A DNA stretch of 64,000 bases from Xiphias gladius (Eukaryota > Chordata > Actinopteri > Istiophoriformes > Xiphiidae). The stretch covers positions 21,416,715 to 21,480,714 of the forward strand of contig NC_053407.1 of assembly GCF_016859285.1 (NCBI RefSeq). Direction: 5' to 3'. This document shows, piece after piece, positions 34,806 to 46,524 of this stretch. Numbering within the stretch: the first letter of the stretch is position 1; each line of letters begins with the position of its first letter. Made by a program: the position numbers and the translations under genes. A model generated the notes under the pieces. That model made no database searches and was not told the DNA's origin. It worked only from the letters and a program-made list of their open reading frames with translations.

Positions 34806-36639
34806 TCTGATCTAACTAGTGTAGCTCCACAATGCAGGTGGAAAAAATCTAAAATACTACAAAGTTAATTAGAAAATAAACAATAATTGACTCTGTTTGA
34901 AAAGATGGTTCGAGATTTTGTTTGAACAAAGACTTAGAATGTTCACTGTGATCTGATTTTAACTATTGTGACTAGTTTCATACTTATCCTTCCTGTGTAT
35001 CTGAATACACAGGAAGGATGTCCTTATCGAATGTGGTTGGTTGTTTGCATTCTCATTACATTGAGCACTGCGTGGGCTGCAAATATTGCTCTCTTAATGT
35101 GCAATTTCCATTAAATTCTTTGAGAAATAAAAGATCTTTTTTCCTTGTTGCAGTGTGTTTGGTAAGTGCAGACTGATGTCATGTCAAAAGATCACACAGT
35201 CACTAGGTGGCAGCAGTGACCAAATTTAGAAGTAAATGTCCTGTTTAAACAATATAAATTACATTTTGGTATTTTTTTAATAATTATTTTTAATTATTTT
35301 TATTTATTATTTGTCATTTTTGGTATTTGGATATTTTTTATTTTGTCAGACAGCAAAAAGTAGCAATCTGACAGGAAATGAGAAGAGAAAGAAACACGCA
35401 ACAAAGGTGAAACGGGTGAAACAAAGACTTGAAACGGGTATGCTGTGATTACAAAAGCAGCGTCTTAAAACCTCTGTAGGCCGGGAGGACACATCATGCA
35501 ACATCATCTAAATATATAGACAACAGAACATCTGAGTTCAGAGGATCAACACATGAAGCCAACAGACAGCCTGGGATTTTCACCACTAAACCTTCAACTA
35601 TTCACTGTTCGCTAACCAGGGATTATATTCTATAGGAGAAAAATGTGGCTGTGGCTGTGTGTTAATTCCTGTCGCTTTGTCTCAGTGCTACTGTGTCTCC
35701 TACTGGACACTGAGCTCAACTGCATCAGTTTCCATAACAGTAGGACAGACAGACAGACCGACAGTCATGTGCCACTGAAATCTGACCAGAATAGACTGTA
35801 GACTTCTGTGTGAGAGCGGTGTCACAGCAATTGTGATTCAGAAGGCATGGTGGCACCATGATGCAATTATAAAAATACATTTTTATCCAATACAACTATA
35901 ATCAGTTTGTGACATGCTGTGTTCAGGATTTTGCCAACAGGATTTGTGTCCGTACTTTATTTAACCCCTCAACTTAGCATTTGAGAGTGTATAAACTAAT
36001 GACTCGTTTATAACACATTATAACACAGTGTAATGTAGCTGTAATCAGTTATAAGAATATTTGTCGTGTATTTCTGCACATTTGTCGTTTAATTTTAACT
36101 CCTCCTTCAAACTCCTCTAATGAAGCATCCAAGACTGGTATATGTGTTTGTATCTGTCCGTTCTGTAATGGTTTCTACTACTTTTCGTTTCATTTATGCA
36201 ACATGCTCTTATTTATGCTTTGATGTTGCTTTGTCTTCTTTTTGTATGTTTTGTCTGTTGCCTTTATTGTGTTACATCAACCTGCCCAGTGACTGCAGAC
36301 ACAAATTAGCCTTTTGGCTAAATCTGACTGATCTATATCATACTGCTGCTGTCCCTGATTGTCCTTGATTTGTCATACATACCATCAGTCTAAATGTATG
36401 CCTAATGATTGCCTGTAATGTATTGAAGGCAGTTTGGTTTTATTCTAGAGGTTATTGAACTTGTAAACGGCCACAGTACAAGAACTGATTAGTTTGCCTT
36501 TTGTAAAGTTGACATAATTTGTCTTTGTGGTCACTGCCATGAATCTTTCTGTATTTCAATTTGTTTTAACATTACCATATTTGTATTGTTTGATAGTTTT
36601 TATATGTGTAAATAAATTGTTTATGTGTATTTCAATTCG

Positions 36640-36710
36640 CAGACTCACTAGCCTCAGTTTGCCCCTTGAGGGATGAATAAAGTATTTTTGAATTGAATAA
36701 CACACTGTAA
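36640..36710 (+). repeat. Retroelement-like 3' tail
   Basis: gccccttgagggatgaataa agtattt followed by a short ttgaattgaat run resembles the 3' ends of fish LINE-type elements with simple-repeat tails. No reverse-transcriptase frame lies upstream. Confidence 0.35.
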
Positions 36711-37014
36711 GCGCTTGTTCATGTGTGTAATCCTATCATTGTTTATACTCTCTTATCAGGCCTTTGTTAACTGTTTATACAGCAGTGACAGATGCATCAT
36801 AGGAGGAGTTATGATTGTTGAGAAATACATTAACAAACCTTTTGTATCATATTGTTTTACAATGAAATTACAGTCTGTTATAATGTTATAAACCATGTAT
36901 TAAGTGTATATATAGTGCTTATAAATGCTAACTAGGTTGGTTTCAAATAAAGTTTTACCAGATTATCAATACTGGGTGGCATTAAAGCTCTACAGTTACA
37001 CTGTTAATTTTTTA

Positions 37015-37210
37015 GCCATGCTAGTCATGTGGCTCTAGGGACGGCAATGCCAGTCTGTTGGATGGTTGGTCCACCACTTTGGTCAAGACTGAAATGTCTC
37101 AACAACTATTGGGAGGATTGCCATGAAATTGTATACAGAATTTCATGGTCCCCAGAACCTGAATCCTACTTACTTTGGTGATCCTCCGATTTTTAATCTA
37201 GCGCCATCGC
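37015..37210. repeat. Interspersed element, family 3, short copy
   Basis: It shares gtggctctagggacggcaat, tctcaacaactattgggagg, catggtccccagaacctgaa and tctagcgccatcg with the copy at 3240-3690. Confidence 0.65.
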
Positions 37211-37605
37211 CTGCGCATGATAGCATGCCGGTGCTAGCATTTCAAAGTATGTTTGTGCCCAAGCACAGCCTCACATGATAAGTTGTGGCTGTAGACTCCC
37301 AGACATAGACACTAAAATATCTAGTCCGATTTTAACAAATGACTCTAAACTTACAACAATTGACTTTTTTTAAACTGACTTTTAAAAACAGCAATTTGTC
37401 TTGGACTTTAGCTTCGTCCAGTCCACCCCATAACAGAATTTAAAAAGAAAACACGCTCAGGGCAACTGATATCTGGAGACAGGATAACTCAGCTGTCAGT
37501 TAGCTGAGGGATGTGTGACATTGTGCAGTGCAATCACATGAAATAAATGGGTCACGGGTTGAGGGCAAATCCAAAAGGCATTGTGCATTGTGATGTAGCA
37601 ATTGT

Positions 37606-37747
37606 CAGGTGGACAGGGGGTCTATTTTAGCGAGCCATTCACATGAGACTTTGAATACATAAATCTTTCACTAATAACCATATAGTGCTTTTTCTTTTCC
37701 TGACACACCACTGTTGCTGCCCTCTCTGATTTCCACTTATATTCAAG
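37606..37747 (+). promoter_or_regulatory. Promoter and untranslated first exon of troponin I gene A
   Basis: An E-box CAGGTG (37606-37611) and an A/T core TCTATTTTAG (37621-37630) resembling an MEF2 site are followed by GAGCCATTCACATGAG with a second E-box CACATG (37640-37645). A TATA-like CATAAATC lies at 37658, 36 bases from the core. An exon ends at 37747 with donor ttcaag|gtaagt. The A/T core is one base shorter than the 10-bp MEF2 consensus. Confidence 0.65.
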
Positions 37748-39166
37748 GTAAGTTTGATATACTAATCAAACTGCTATGTATCAAATTAGACTAAAAGTCA
37801 ATAAGATTTATGATAGACATTAAAAGGAGGCTCTTTGACCTGACATTGCAAGATTATGATTATGAATATTTCTCTTGTTGTGACAGCAGCCCAGATATCT
37901 AAGTACCTGTCTCTACAGCCATATGTTTGTCTGGGTTAGTTCTAGTCAGGCTTTTTTTGTAAGAGTACTGAAGACTGCATATCAGCATACCCCTGTCACA
38001 GACACTGTGGCTGGTATTTATGTGAGGGAATCCCTGCTATGTCGTTACTTTTGACACAGTCTTACAGCAACTTTTCGAACATGGCTCTCCGGCTTTGACT
38101 TCTACGACACCTCAAGCTTCTTGATGATCTCTTGATCCTCTAAGTGAGGAAATGTAACCTGAGGCTTAAACTGCCCGCCAGAGTATTGGTGGCTGCTAAC
38201 AGCACGCTTGACCCATCATTGCGGCTGAAAAGCTGGTGTGATAAGTGATGATGGCTCGCTCGTATGAATTGGTGACCTCCTGGGTGGTGGGCAAGGCTGC
38301 AGGCTTCCTAAAATTGTCTGCTGCTTTGGTTGTTTACCTTGACTTTCGCACCCCGTCAGGCTGGCCTAATATAAATAGGATATATTACTGTGATGTGTCC
38401 AAAGTGCTTAAATGCTTTTGTTCTGCTCTGACACCTCAATTGTTTATCAGTGTAAAAAGCCATGGTTAAATTCATTTTAAAAAAAAAAAAAAAAAATCAA
38501 ATAAAGTAATGTTGTAAAGTTAATGCTGCAAAGAGAAGGTCAAAGAAAGCGATAGAATGAGTCAGGGGAGGAGATAAAATGACAAATATAACATAACTAA
38601 TTGGCTAAATGTCATTTTCATTTTACCCATCTAAAGTGGAACTTTATTTGTGGAGTTTATTTGTCTAGTAACAACCTAGTTAAATAGAAAGCAAGCAATA
38701 GTCCCCACAGGTTTGGTGTTGTTCTACTCTTGGCTGCCAAACCTCTCTGCGCCTTCGCTTTCTCTGGCATCATCAAGGCCACAGCAGATGTGAGGATGCC
38801 AAAGCATGGGGGAAATGTTTCCAAATATAGCCCTGCAACAGACACCAAGTCAGCCCTTTATAACAATAGGAGGGATTATCTGATCCTGGAAGAATAATCA
38901 AATGTATCTGAAAGCCTCCGAGGGAAATTAGTCTGAATAAATCTATTAAACACTTAACTAGTTGGATTGACCATGTTCATCAAATTGATTGTAGAAAATA
39001 CAACTCAAAGTTGAATAAATATTGAGAAAATAATATTATAATAATTTATACAAAGTGTAGTTTGTATAAAAATGTGTGATACAGTGTGTGTTAAAAATGT
39101 ATGCAATACACTTAAAATGTTTTTAAAAATGTTGTTTCCACTCCAAAAGTACCATAAGCTGAGACG

Positions 39167-40514
39167 ATGTCTGAGGGGTGAGTATTAGCTTCTTAAAGCA
39201 ACCACATTTCTGTACAATATTCATGTTTTAATTCTAAAAAAATACACACAAAAAAATACTGAAAAAAAGGATGACAGCTGTCAAATCCAGAAAGGTGAGA
39301 AATTCCATTTCCTTTGACCGCTTCCCTCCTTTATTTCTGTGTATTATCACTAAGCTGTTTTGGAGGCCTTTGCCATTGTTTCCTGTGGGTTCCTAAATAA
39401 TACTTTTTAAAAATCTTTTTTTCTACTTTTCATGTCACATGATGATGAAGACCGGTGAGTCAAAATTGTTTCTTTCACAATCACTAATTAATCATCAATG
39501 AAGTTTTATGAAGTTTCATGCCCTTCCTGCTCAAAACAACATTTAAAACCTATGTTGAGACTAACTGTTTTTGATGTGTAAAGTGTACGTATCTTTGTCA
39601 CAGAGAAAGACAAAATACTCAGCAACACGCCGACTGCATTTGAAGGTACGTCTTTTAGACTCAGAGGCCATATGTCAACAGTATTTAAAAGTAGGCTGAG
39701 TGATCAAACGCTGTTTTGGTTTTCACCAAGGCTTCATTAATGAAGGCCTTGCTATCCTACAGTCTAAACTGCTGAAGAAAGCAGCTTCTATGCTGGTGGC
39801 CGAAAGTGAGGAGAAGAAACACGAGAAAGAAAGAGTTGTGAATGCGTGCTTCCCACCGCTGAAGCTGTCAGGTTTGTCAGTCCAGGAGCTGCAGGTACTG
39901 ACTCAACAAATTATGCTGATTTGCTCATTATTATTTTACGTATTTTTGACGGCTCTTTTTTTTTTTCTTTGCAGGAGCTTTGTAAAGAACTACATCGTAA
40001 GATTGATGTTGTAGATGAAGTACGTTATGATATGGAGGTCAAGGTAGCCAGAAATGAGAAAGAGGTACAGTTGGTCACAAATGAAATTTGATACATTTAC
40101 TGACCTACTCGGATGTTGCAGCTGGATGATTATTGGTTCATCTGTAACTGTGATGTTTGTTGCACAGATCGACATGCTGAATCAGAAGATCACTGACCTG
40201 AAGGGTGTTAAGCGACCCAACTTGAAGAGGGTGAAGAAAACGACAGACGACATGCTGGGCGCATACACCGACACCTCCAAACTCATGAAAGCTGATTTCA
40301 AGGCCAACCTTAAGACAGTGAAGAAAGAAGAAGAAAAGGTAAGATTGTTGGCAGATATGATCACCCACAGCGCATGATAAACTTGATGAAAAAATAATTT
40401 ACATTGTACTGTATCATTATTTTACAGAGGGAAGAAGTGACAGACTGGCGTAAGAATGTGGAGGCCATGTCTGGTATGCAGGGCAGGAAGAAGCTGTTTG
40501 ATGCCGGACAATGA
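39167..40514 (+). CDS. Troponin I, slow-skeletal-like, gene A of cluster
   Basis: Inhibitory subunit of the thin-filament troponin complex. Coding exons: 39167-39177, 39451-39454 (4-nt micro-exon ACCG), 39604-39645, 39763-39894, 39975-40064, 40168-40338, 40428-40514, giving 178 residues. The N-terminus is short (MSEGPRKTKYSATRRLHLK), with no cardiac-type extension. The troponin-T-binding helices include ELCKELHRKIDVVDEVRYD. The inhibitory segment KRPNLKRVKK is kept. The switch segment is unusual: TTDDMLGAYTDTSKLMK replaces the cluster's [17 protein letters not shown] type and the exon is one codon shorter. The C-terminus is [32 protein letters not shown](M) resembles slow TNNI1 rather than fast TNNI2. 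An AATAAA lies at 40735-40740. The untranslated first exon ends at 37747. Confidence 0.93.
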
Positions 40515-41233
40515 GAAGGCGCTTGTGTTAAACAAGGTGATGTTACCAACACATCATCTTTCCCAAAGTAAATCTGGAGTTTGCAATGTTCAAGTGCATT
40601 TTTTAAAATTAAATCACTCTGTTCATCTTTCTTGCAGGATTACTGTCCAAATACAAGAAGGTTTCCATGACAGGATGAAACAAAACTGGTTTTGTAAAGA
40701 ACGATGTACACCTTATGCAGTTGTAAAAGGTTTAAATAAATGCACTCTTTAGATTATACTAGATTTAAATAGCTTTAATCTTCATTTAATTTAAAGTTGT
40801 ATGTAAAGACTACCACTGCATGTCATGAGTGTAATAATATAAATTTTATAGTATGCAGTATCTTTTGCATATTGGAATTGTGCTAAAGAAAAAGGCTGAT
40901 TACCTTTATGAGTTGGTCTTTTAAAGTGCAGGATTTATACTATACAGATGATGGCGCTGTCGCACTATCTGTAATACATGTGATGCTGATTAAACGACCA
41001 CGATCACTTGTTTGTTTGGTTTCTTTGGTTTGTTCAGATTAAATTTTTATTTTTAATCTAGCTATTCTAATAATAGTTAAAATCATGATGGTGTATTCAA
41101 TTCACAGACAAGACAGATGTTGATTAATAGAGCCAAGGCTGATCTAAGATCCCGTAATCCTAGTGGTGAGCAATGGGAGTATGTTGCAAATGGTAAACCT
41201 GGTGTTGGGGGATGCCATATAGAAGTGTAGGGA

Positions 41234-41422
41234 GTCAGGACAGCCTGTATACTGTGTAGGGATACACAGTATATAGGCTGTCAGGACAGACAAGGCTATT
41301 TTAGTTGGCCACTCAGAGAAGGGAATAGGAGTCCTTAGGTTTGACTTGAGTTGTCTTTGTGTCATTTAAAGACAGAGACTGCTGACCTCCACAGGTTTCC
41401 TGCAGAGATTTTTTTTAAAAAG
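41234..41422 (+). promoter_or_regulatory. Probable promoter and untranslated first exon of troponin I gene B
   Basis: GGCTATTTTAG (core 41296-41304) with TTGGCCACTCAGAG matches the module of the other cluster genes, but the CACATG E-box and the TATA-like box (aligned to ggaataggag) have decayed. A donor aaaag|gtatgt at 41422 ends the likely first exon. A near-perfect hairpin sits just upstream at 41240-41281. Confidence 0.5.
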
Positions 41423-42231
41423 GTATGTTGTATGTTTCTGATGATAGTATCTCTTAAGAAGCCATAGCAGGAGCCTTATTGGGCTGTGACATGTGGAGTC
41501 GAATGGAAGAACATAGACGTGCAAATATACTGTAAATGTAAGATTTATTACAGTTTGACCTTTAAGAAAACAAAATATTCGATATGACAAAACCAAAATA
41601 AGACAACTACATCTATGCTTTTAATGTAAAGGCACATTTAATTTATCCATTTAATGTTTAATTTCTCTCGAGTAATTTCGAGGGAACTGTGCCCTTTAGC
41701 CATTAACAGTATCTAGTAGCAACATTTTCAACTCTTCTAACAAATGCTACTCGTAATTTTTTGTATACAAAATGAGAAGTTGTGTTATATACTGTATGTC
41801 CTACTTGGCAGTAACTAATTCTGATTTTGATTCTGATCTGGCTGCCTTGAAAAAGGATCGAGACCAGTTGGGATTACAAAAAGAGCATCATTGTTGCAAA
41901 TTTAAAGGCTTGATGTTGGTATTTCACCATATCAAGGTTTGACTGACAGCAACATGGCTCAGTCAATAAGAGGTGAACAAAAAGTTATTGCAGTAGTAGA
42001 AACTAAAATATTGGTTCATGAATCACCTAACAAAATAATTAAATATTACTTAATTGATAAAAGATGAGTGTGTTAAAATACATCTTGTACTTCAATAATA
42101 AAGAAAAAAATGCAACGGTACTGCATGTATGTACTGCTACTACTGCATCTACTGCTGTATGTGAATTAGGCATTTTTTTCTGACTTTATTATAAAATCTT
42201 TCATTTTTTAATAGACAAAAGGCATCCAACC

Positions 42232-43949
42232 ATGTCTGAGGCGTAAGTCATATACTTTTTGATTATGTAAATTAGCATTTGTAAAATCTTGTCATCCCTT
42301 ATATCTTCATCATGTCATTACTAACACTTCTAATATATATATTTTTTCTTTTCCATATCTCAATTTCCACTGCAGACCGGTAAGTTAATCTTATTACTGT
42401 ATATCTGAAGAATCTTTATTTAGAAACCATGTGTGTTTTTTTTATGTAACTGATGCCTCATGCCTCAGTTTTTGTCTACTTCCTTTTGTGTAGAAAAAAT
42501 CAAAGATCTCTGCATCGCGCAGGCTGGCCCTCAAGGTGTTGTCTCTTTTGCCTTTACCACAACATAATCCATGTGATCATCTGACTGATAGTAATCTACT
42601 GCTAAATCAACTTCATGACACAATCCACAAGTTCACCAAATGGCTTATTAAACTGTGTCAGAAAGGTAATAATTCTCACCTTTCTGCCTAATTTAGACCA
42701 AACTGCTGAAAATGGCATTTGTGATGCTGGAGAAGGAGAAGGATGAAAAGAAGCTGGAGAGAGAAACTACTTTGAGTGAGAGAGTCCCTCCACTCCAGCT
42801 GTCTGGTTTGTCTATGCAGGACCTTCAGGTATGTTCAGGTCACTGCATGGGCTGCCCATCAAACTACAGTGAAACTACATGGTTCAAATGCATATAGCAT
42901 GTTCAAAGGTGCGTTAGAGGACAGGTGCCTCGACGTTTCCATTTGATATTTTGGGCATTTAGCTGACACTTTTATTTAGAGCAAGCCTCAAGTCAAAACA
43001 TTGCAAGTATCCACTATTAATGAATGTAACAATCAACACAGTGGTAATAGGAAACACTCGGCTCCCTGTTGTAATGTCTCATAAATGTTGCTGCACTGCA
43101 CAGAAAAATATAACCTCCGAGTTTGAAATGTGTAACTGTACAATAAGCCAGAGGACTGCAAGGTTCTTTTGGCTTTGTTCAATAGATTTGAATATGAATC
43201 TCTTTCTCCCTACAGGCTCTCTGCAAAGAACTGCACCATAAGATTGATGTGGTAGATGAAGAGCGCTACGACGTTCAGGCCAAGGTGGATAAAAACAACA
43301 AGGAGGTACATGTTCATTCATAATCACATATGATTTAATTCTGTCTTTAATTTATGAATGAGTTTATAGCCTTACTGAGTGTTTTTTTTAATACATTTTT
43401 GAATTTATTTTCATTGGAATTTGTTCTGTGCACAACTGCATACTTTTTAATTTACATTTATATTGTTTCCTGCAGATTGAAAATCTGACTCTGAAGATCT
43501 CTGAGCTGAAGGGTAAGATGAAGCGACCTGCTCTCAAGAGAGTGAAGATCTCAGCTGACGCCATGCTGGGAGCTCTGCTGGGCTCTAAGGTCAAAGAGTC
43601 TGTGGACTTCAAGGCCAACCTCAAGACTGTGAAGAAAGAGGAGGAGAAGGTACGTGCAGAAACTATAATAGCAGATCGATTTATTTTTTAATTACCCTGG
43701 TTTTTAAAGTTTTCAAGATTAAATCAGTCTGGGTTTACTCCTTGGTTTAAGACTCAAATTAGGTTTGAATTATGGCACGATGCTATGATATTGCTCATGT
43801 TATTTTGGGGTTATTTTGTGACAATAAATTATCACTGAGAATTATTTTCTTCTTATGGACAGAAGGAGGAGGTGACTGACTGGCGTAAGAACGTGGAAGC
43901 CATGTCTGGTATGGAGGGTAGGAAGAAGCTGTTTGATGCCGGACAGTAG
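42232..43949 (+). CDS. Troponin I, slow-skeletal-like, gene B of cluster
   Basis: Coding exons: 42232-42242, 42376-42379 (4-nt micro-exon ACCG), 42494-42535, 42697-42828, 43216-43305, 43476-43649, 43863-43949, giving 179 residues. The N-terminus is [19 protein letters not shown]. Helix residues are [18 protein letters not shown] and [19 protein letters not shown]. The inhibitory and switch segments are canonical: [19 protein letters not shown] then [19 protein letters not shown]. The C-terminus is [22 protein letters not shown]. The 3' two thirds of exon 43476-43649 is nearly identical to the matching exon of gene D, suggesting gene conversion. An AATAAA lies at 44273-44278. The probable untranslated first exon ends at 41422; the exon with the ATG starts at 42215. 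Confidence 0.95.
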
Positions 43950-44279
43950 ATTTGCATTTTTGGACATTATAAACACGAATGCTGTTTTACATTGGATGAG
44001 GCTAGAGAGGAAAATAGATTTAATGTCCCTGCACACAATTGACAAGCCCACAAGTGTATGTTTGAGTATTTGTGTACAGACCTAATGTTTGCAATATGCA
44101 AAAATATGCAAATTCAAAGGAAGGGAATTCTGTAAATTCTGCACATGGACAAGTTGCACTCTGTTGTGGTTTTATGGTGTTGGCACTGGGAAAACTTGTT
44201 AATGGTCTACACTTTCGCCACAGATAAGAACAAAGTGAAATTTGCTTCGGTTAGACTGGTTTATATCAGGACAATAAAT

Positions 44280-46370
44280 ACTTCTGGTTAACACAGAAAA
44301 CTGATGCTGCACTTTTCTTTTTAAATATCTACCTTATCATCACCTGAGGTGTTCTTGACACAAGCTTGGGATCACACAATAAGCCAGAGGGTAGTAAGAG
44401 TTCGAGCACTTGGCAGTTGTCAATAGCAGCAGTTGAGAACTAAGTTGTTAAATCGTCTTTGTAAATCCAAGCAGACATAACATTGACATCAAGAACTGTG
44501 AATGTCCAAAAATAAGAGGTTGCAGGTTCCGGAGCAGCCACAACATGCCGTACCTATCAACACTACTACAACTAAAAATAGCACTTACAGACGTAATTAG
44601 AGACAGAAAAGAAATTCAACAACATCAATTTTCATAATCAAACATTTGTTGAAATCTTTTCAAGCAAAATTTCCAAAAAAAGTGCTGGTTCCAGCTTCTC
44701 AGCTACTTAATATTGTTGGGTTTGGTACTAAGCAATTTGAAGAGGTCACATTTGGCCTTGGGAACTTTTGATGGGGAAATTTCACTGTTTTCTGGTATAT
44801 TCTAGACCAAATAATTAATCGAATGAACCAGAAAAAAAACATCAGCATAATCATTAATGAAAAAAAAAAAAACCTTACTTGGAGCCCTAATTATAATAAT
44901 AAACTCCATCCAGTATGTTAGAAAAGGGATGCCATTTACTAGATGCTTTTATTCAAAGCACCTCTGAGTATAATAGGCCTGGTGAGGTGCCAAATTTCTA
45001 ACCTTGGATGAACCATGGTGACTCTATTGTTGCCCTTTCAGCCCAGGCACAAATACATTTGCAATTCACCAGACTAGAGCAACAACTTCTCTGTATTACT
45101 CAATCTTGACAGTATATTTAATGTGGTAAATGACACACCAGGGTGTTGACAGACAAAGCTATTTAAGGGGAAGTCCTCTGAATTAAAACATAAAGATCAG
45201 TTAACTAGGCCTTGGGTTACTAGGCATCAGATGAATAATGTCAACTCTGAGAAAATAACCATCTTTTTTCTAATCTGTCTTCTGAGAGTTCCACAGCTTT
45301 ATGGAGATGCAATGTTAAATCCCTGTGTTACTACTTGAAAGCAAAGTTAAGAGGCCTCTAAAGATAGAATTTGACCCAAGGTGTGTACCTCACTGTTCTT
45401 GTTTAATTTTTCGCTGCCTACCTATTCTTCATGAGAGCACGACTCACAGACCTTTGAGTGGCTGAACATTTGACTCCCTGTAAAAACAATGACGCAGATT
45501 GGCTGGCTCAGTTTACAAACCATCAAGCCCTGACCAGCACCTGTCCTTGTTCCTCTACTCCCCTAAATAAAACACGACTAACCTTTCGTTTTGTTCTTAC
45601 CCCTAAGGTGGTCTTGCAATGTGTTATCAGACTACAGTAGTCTGTCATCACACACATGCAAAGGAATAGTGATGTATATACAGTAACTTTTTGCTACAAT
45701 CTTGCGAAAATACCTCAATTCGTACTGATGCAAGGAGATAAAGCAAATAATTTTTAAGGTTGCAGCAATAGGTCAGAGTAGATCTCGAAATGTGGCTCAA
45801 CAATCAGTACACCAATGCCATTTTTGAATTCAATGGAAAACATGTTTACAGTCTCATAAATGTAAAACTTCTTCATTAATTTTCAGTTTTTAATCTCCAA
45901 TTCTCTTCTTAAAATCTGAGTATGGAAGAATTTGCAAATTGCCATGAACAAAGCAATAAGAATATTTTTCTTTTTTTCTCACAACTCATGTGGCCATAGA
46001 AACACAGATATGGAGTGGGTATTAAAAACCTTGTCAATCAGAGTTGGCAGCACCTTTAGCTGTCTATAGATGGACATCTTGAGATGGTCTAGATTCACAC
46101 TTCAACCATGTTGTTTGTTCTATAAATAAATGGTTTAGAACAAGGGGGATACAGATACTCCAGTTTGATATCTGTCTCTCCTTATTTATTACTCTTTACA
46201 CGCTCGCTGTCGCTTCCAACAACAGGTGGAACCTGCGCAATTTACCCAAAGGTTGAAACCCATAAATGAAGTTTTATTACCTCCTTTCTGGTCTGAATAT
46301 TGTGGTGATGCTATGTGCAACAGTAAATGTCACTGTTGGTGGCCAGACTGTAGCAGTAGCACATACAGGA
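44280..46370. other. Intergenic between troponin I genes B and C
   Basis: It contains one interspersed repeat (44600-44895) and an isolated promoter-module-like sequence at 45146-45168. I see no troponin exon remnant here. Confidence 0.4.
44600..44895. repeat. Interspersed element, family 2
   Basis: It contains ttttcaagcaaaatttcc, gctggttccagcttctcag and accaaataattaatcgaatg. Confidence 0.6.
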
Positions 46371-46524
46371 GGCTATTTTTGGTGAGCCATTAACATTTGG
46401 CACAGACACTATAAATCTGATTGATTTTTCTTAATCGTCTCTCAGAAAGTCGATGCCGCCCCCCTAACACACACTTTTCTTCAGTTTTGAGGTACAGCTC
46501 AAGGAGCTGTCTGGCTTCACTAAG
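46371..46524 (+). promoter_or_regulatory. Promoter and untranslated first exon of troponin I gene C
   Basis: GGCTATTTTTGGTGAGCCAT (46371-46390) is followed by CATTTG (46394-46399), which fits CANNTG. TATAAATC starts at 46410, 37 bases from the CTATTTTT core. An exon ends at 46524 with donor ctaag|gtacag. Its splice partner is the exon starting after cctatttcag at about 47491. Confidence 0.65.

Larger units (their letters stand above)
34806..37605. other. Intergenic between il17ra and the troponin I cluster
   Basis: Divergent upstream DNA of il17ra (minus) and gene A (plus). It holds a perfect hairpin (34986-35019), a retroelement-like tail (about 36640-36710), a copy of the repeat also seen at 3240 (37015-37210) and a CAGCTG E-box (37490-37495). 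Confidence 0.5.

Noticed and set aside
37621-37631. Exact MEF2 consensus site
   Set aside because: The core CTATTTTAG is one base shorter than the 10-bp consensus, so it is called MEF2-like only.
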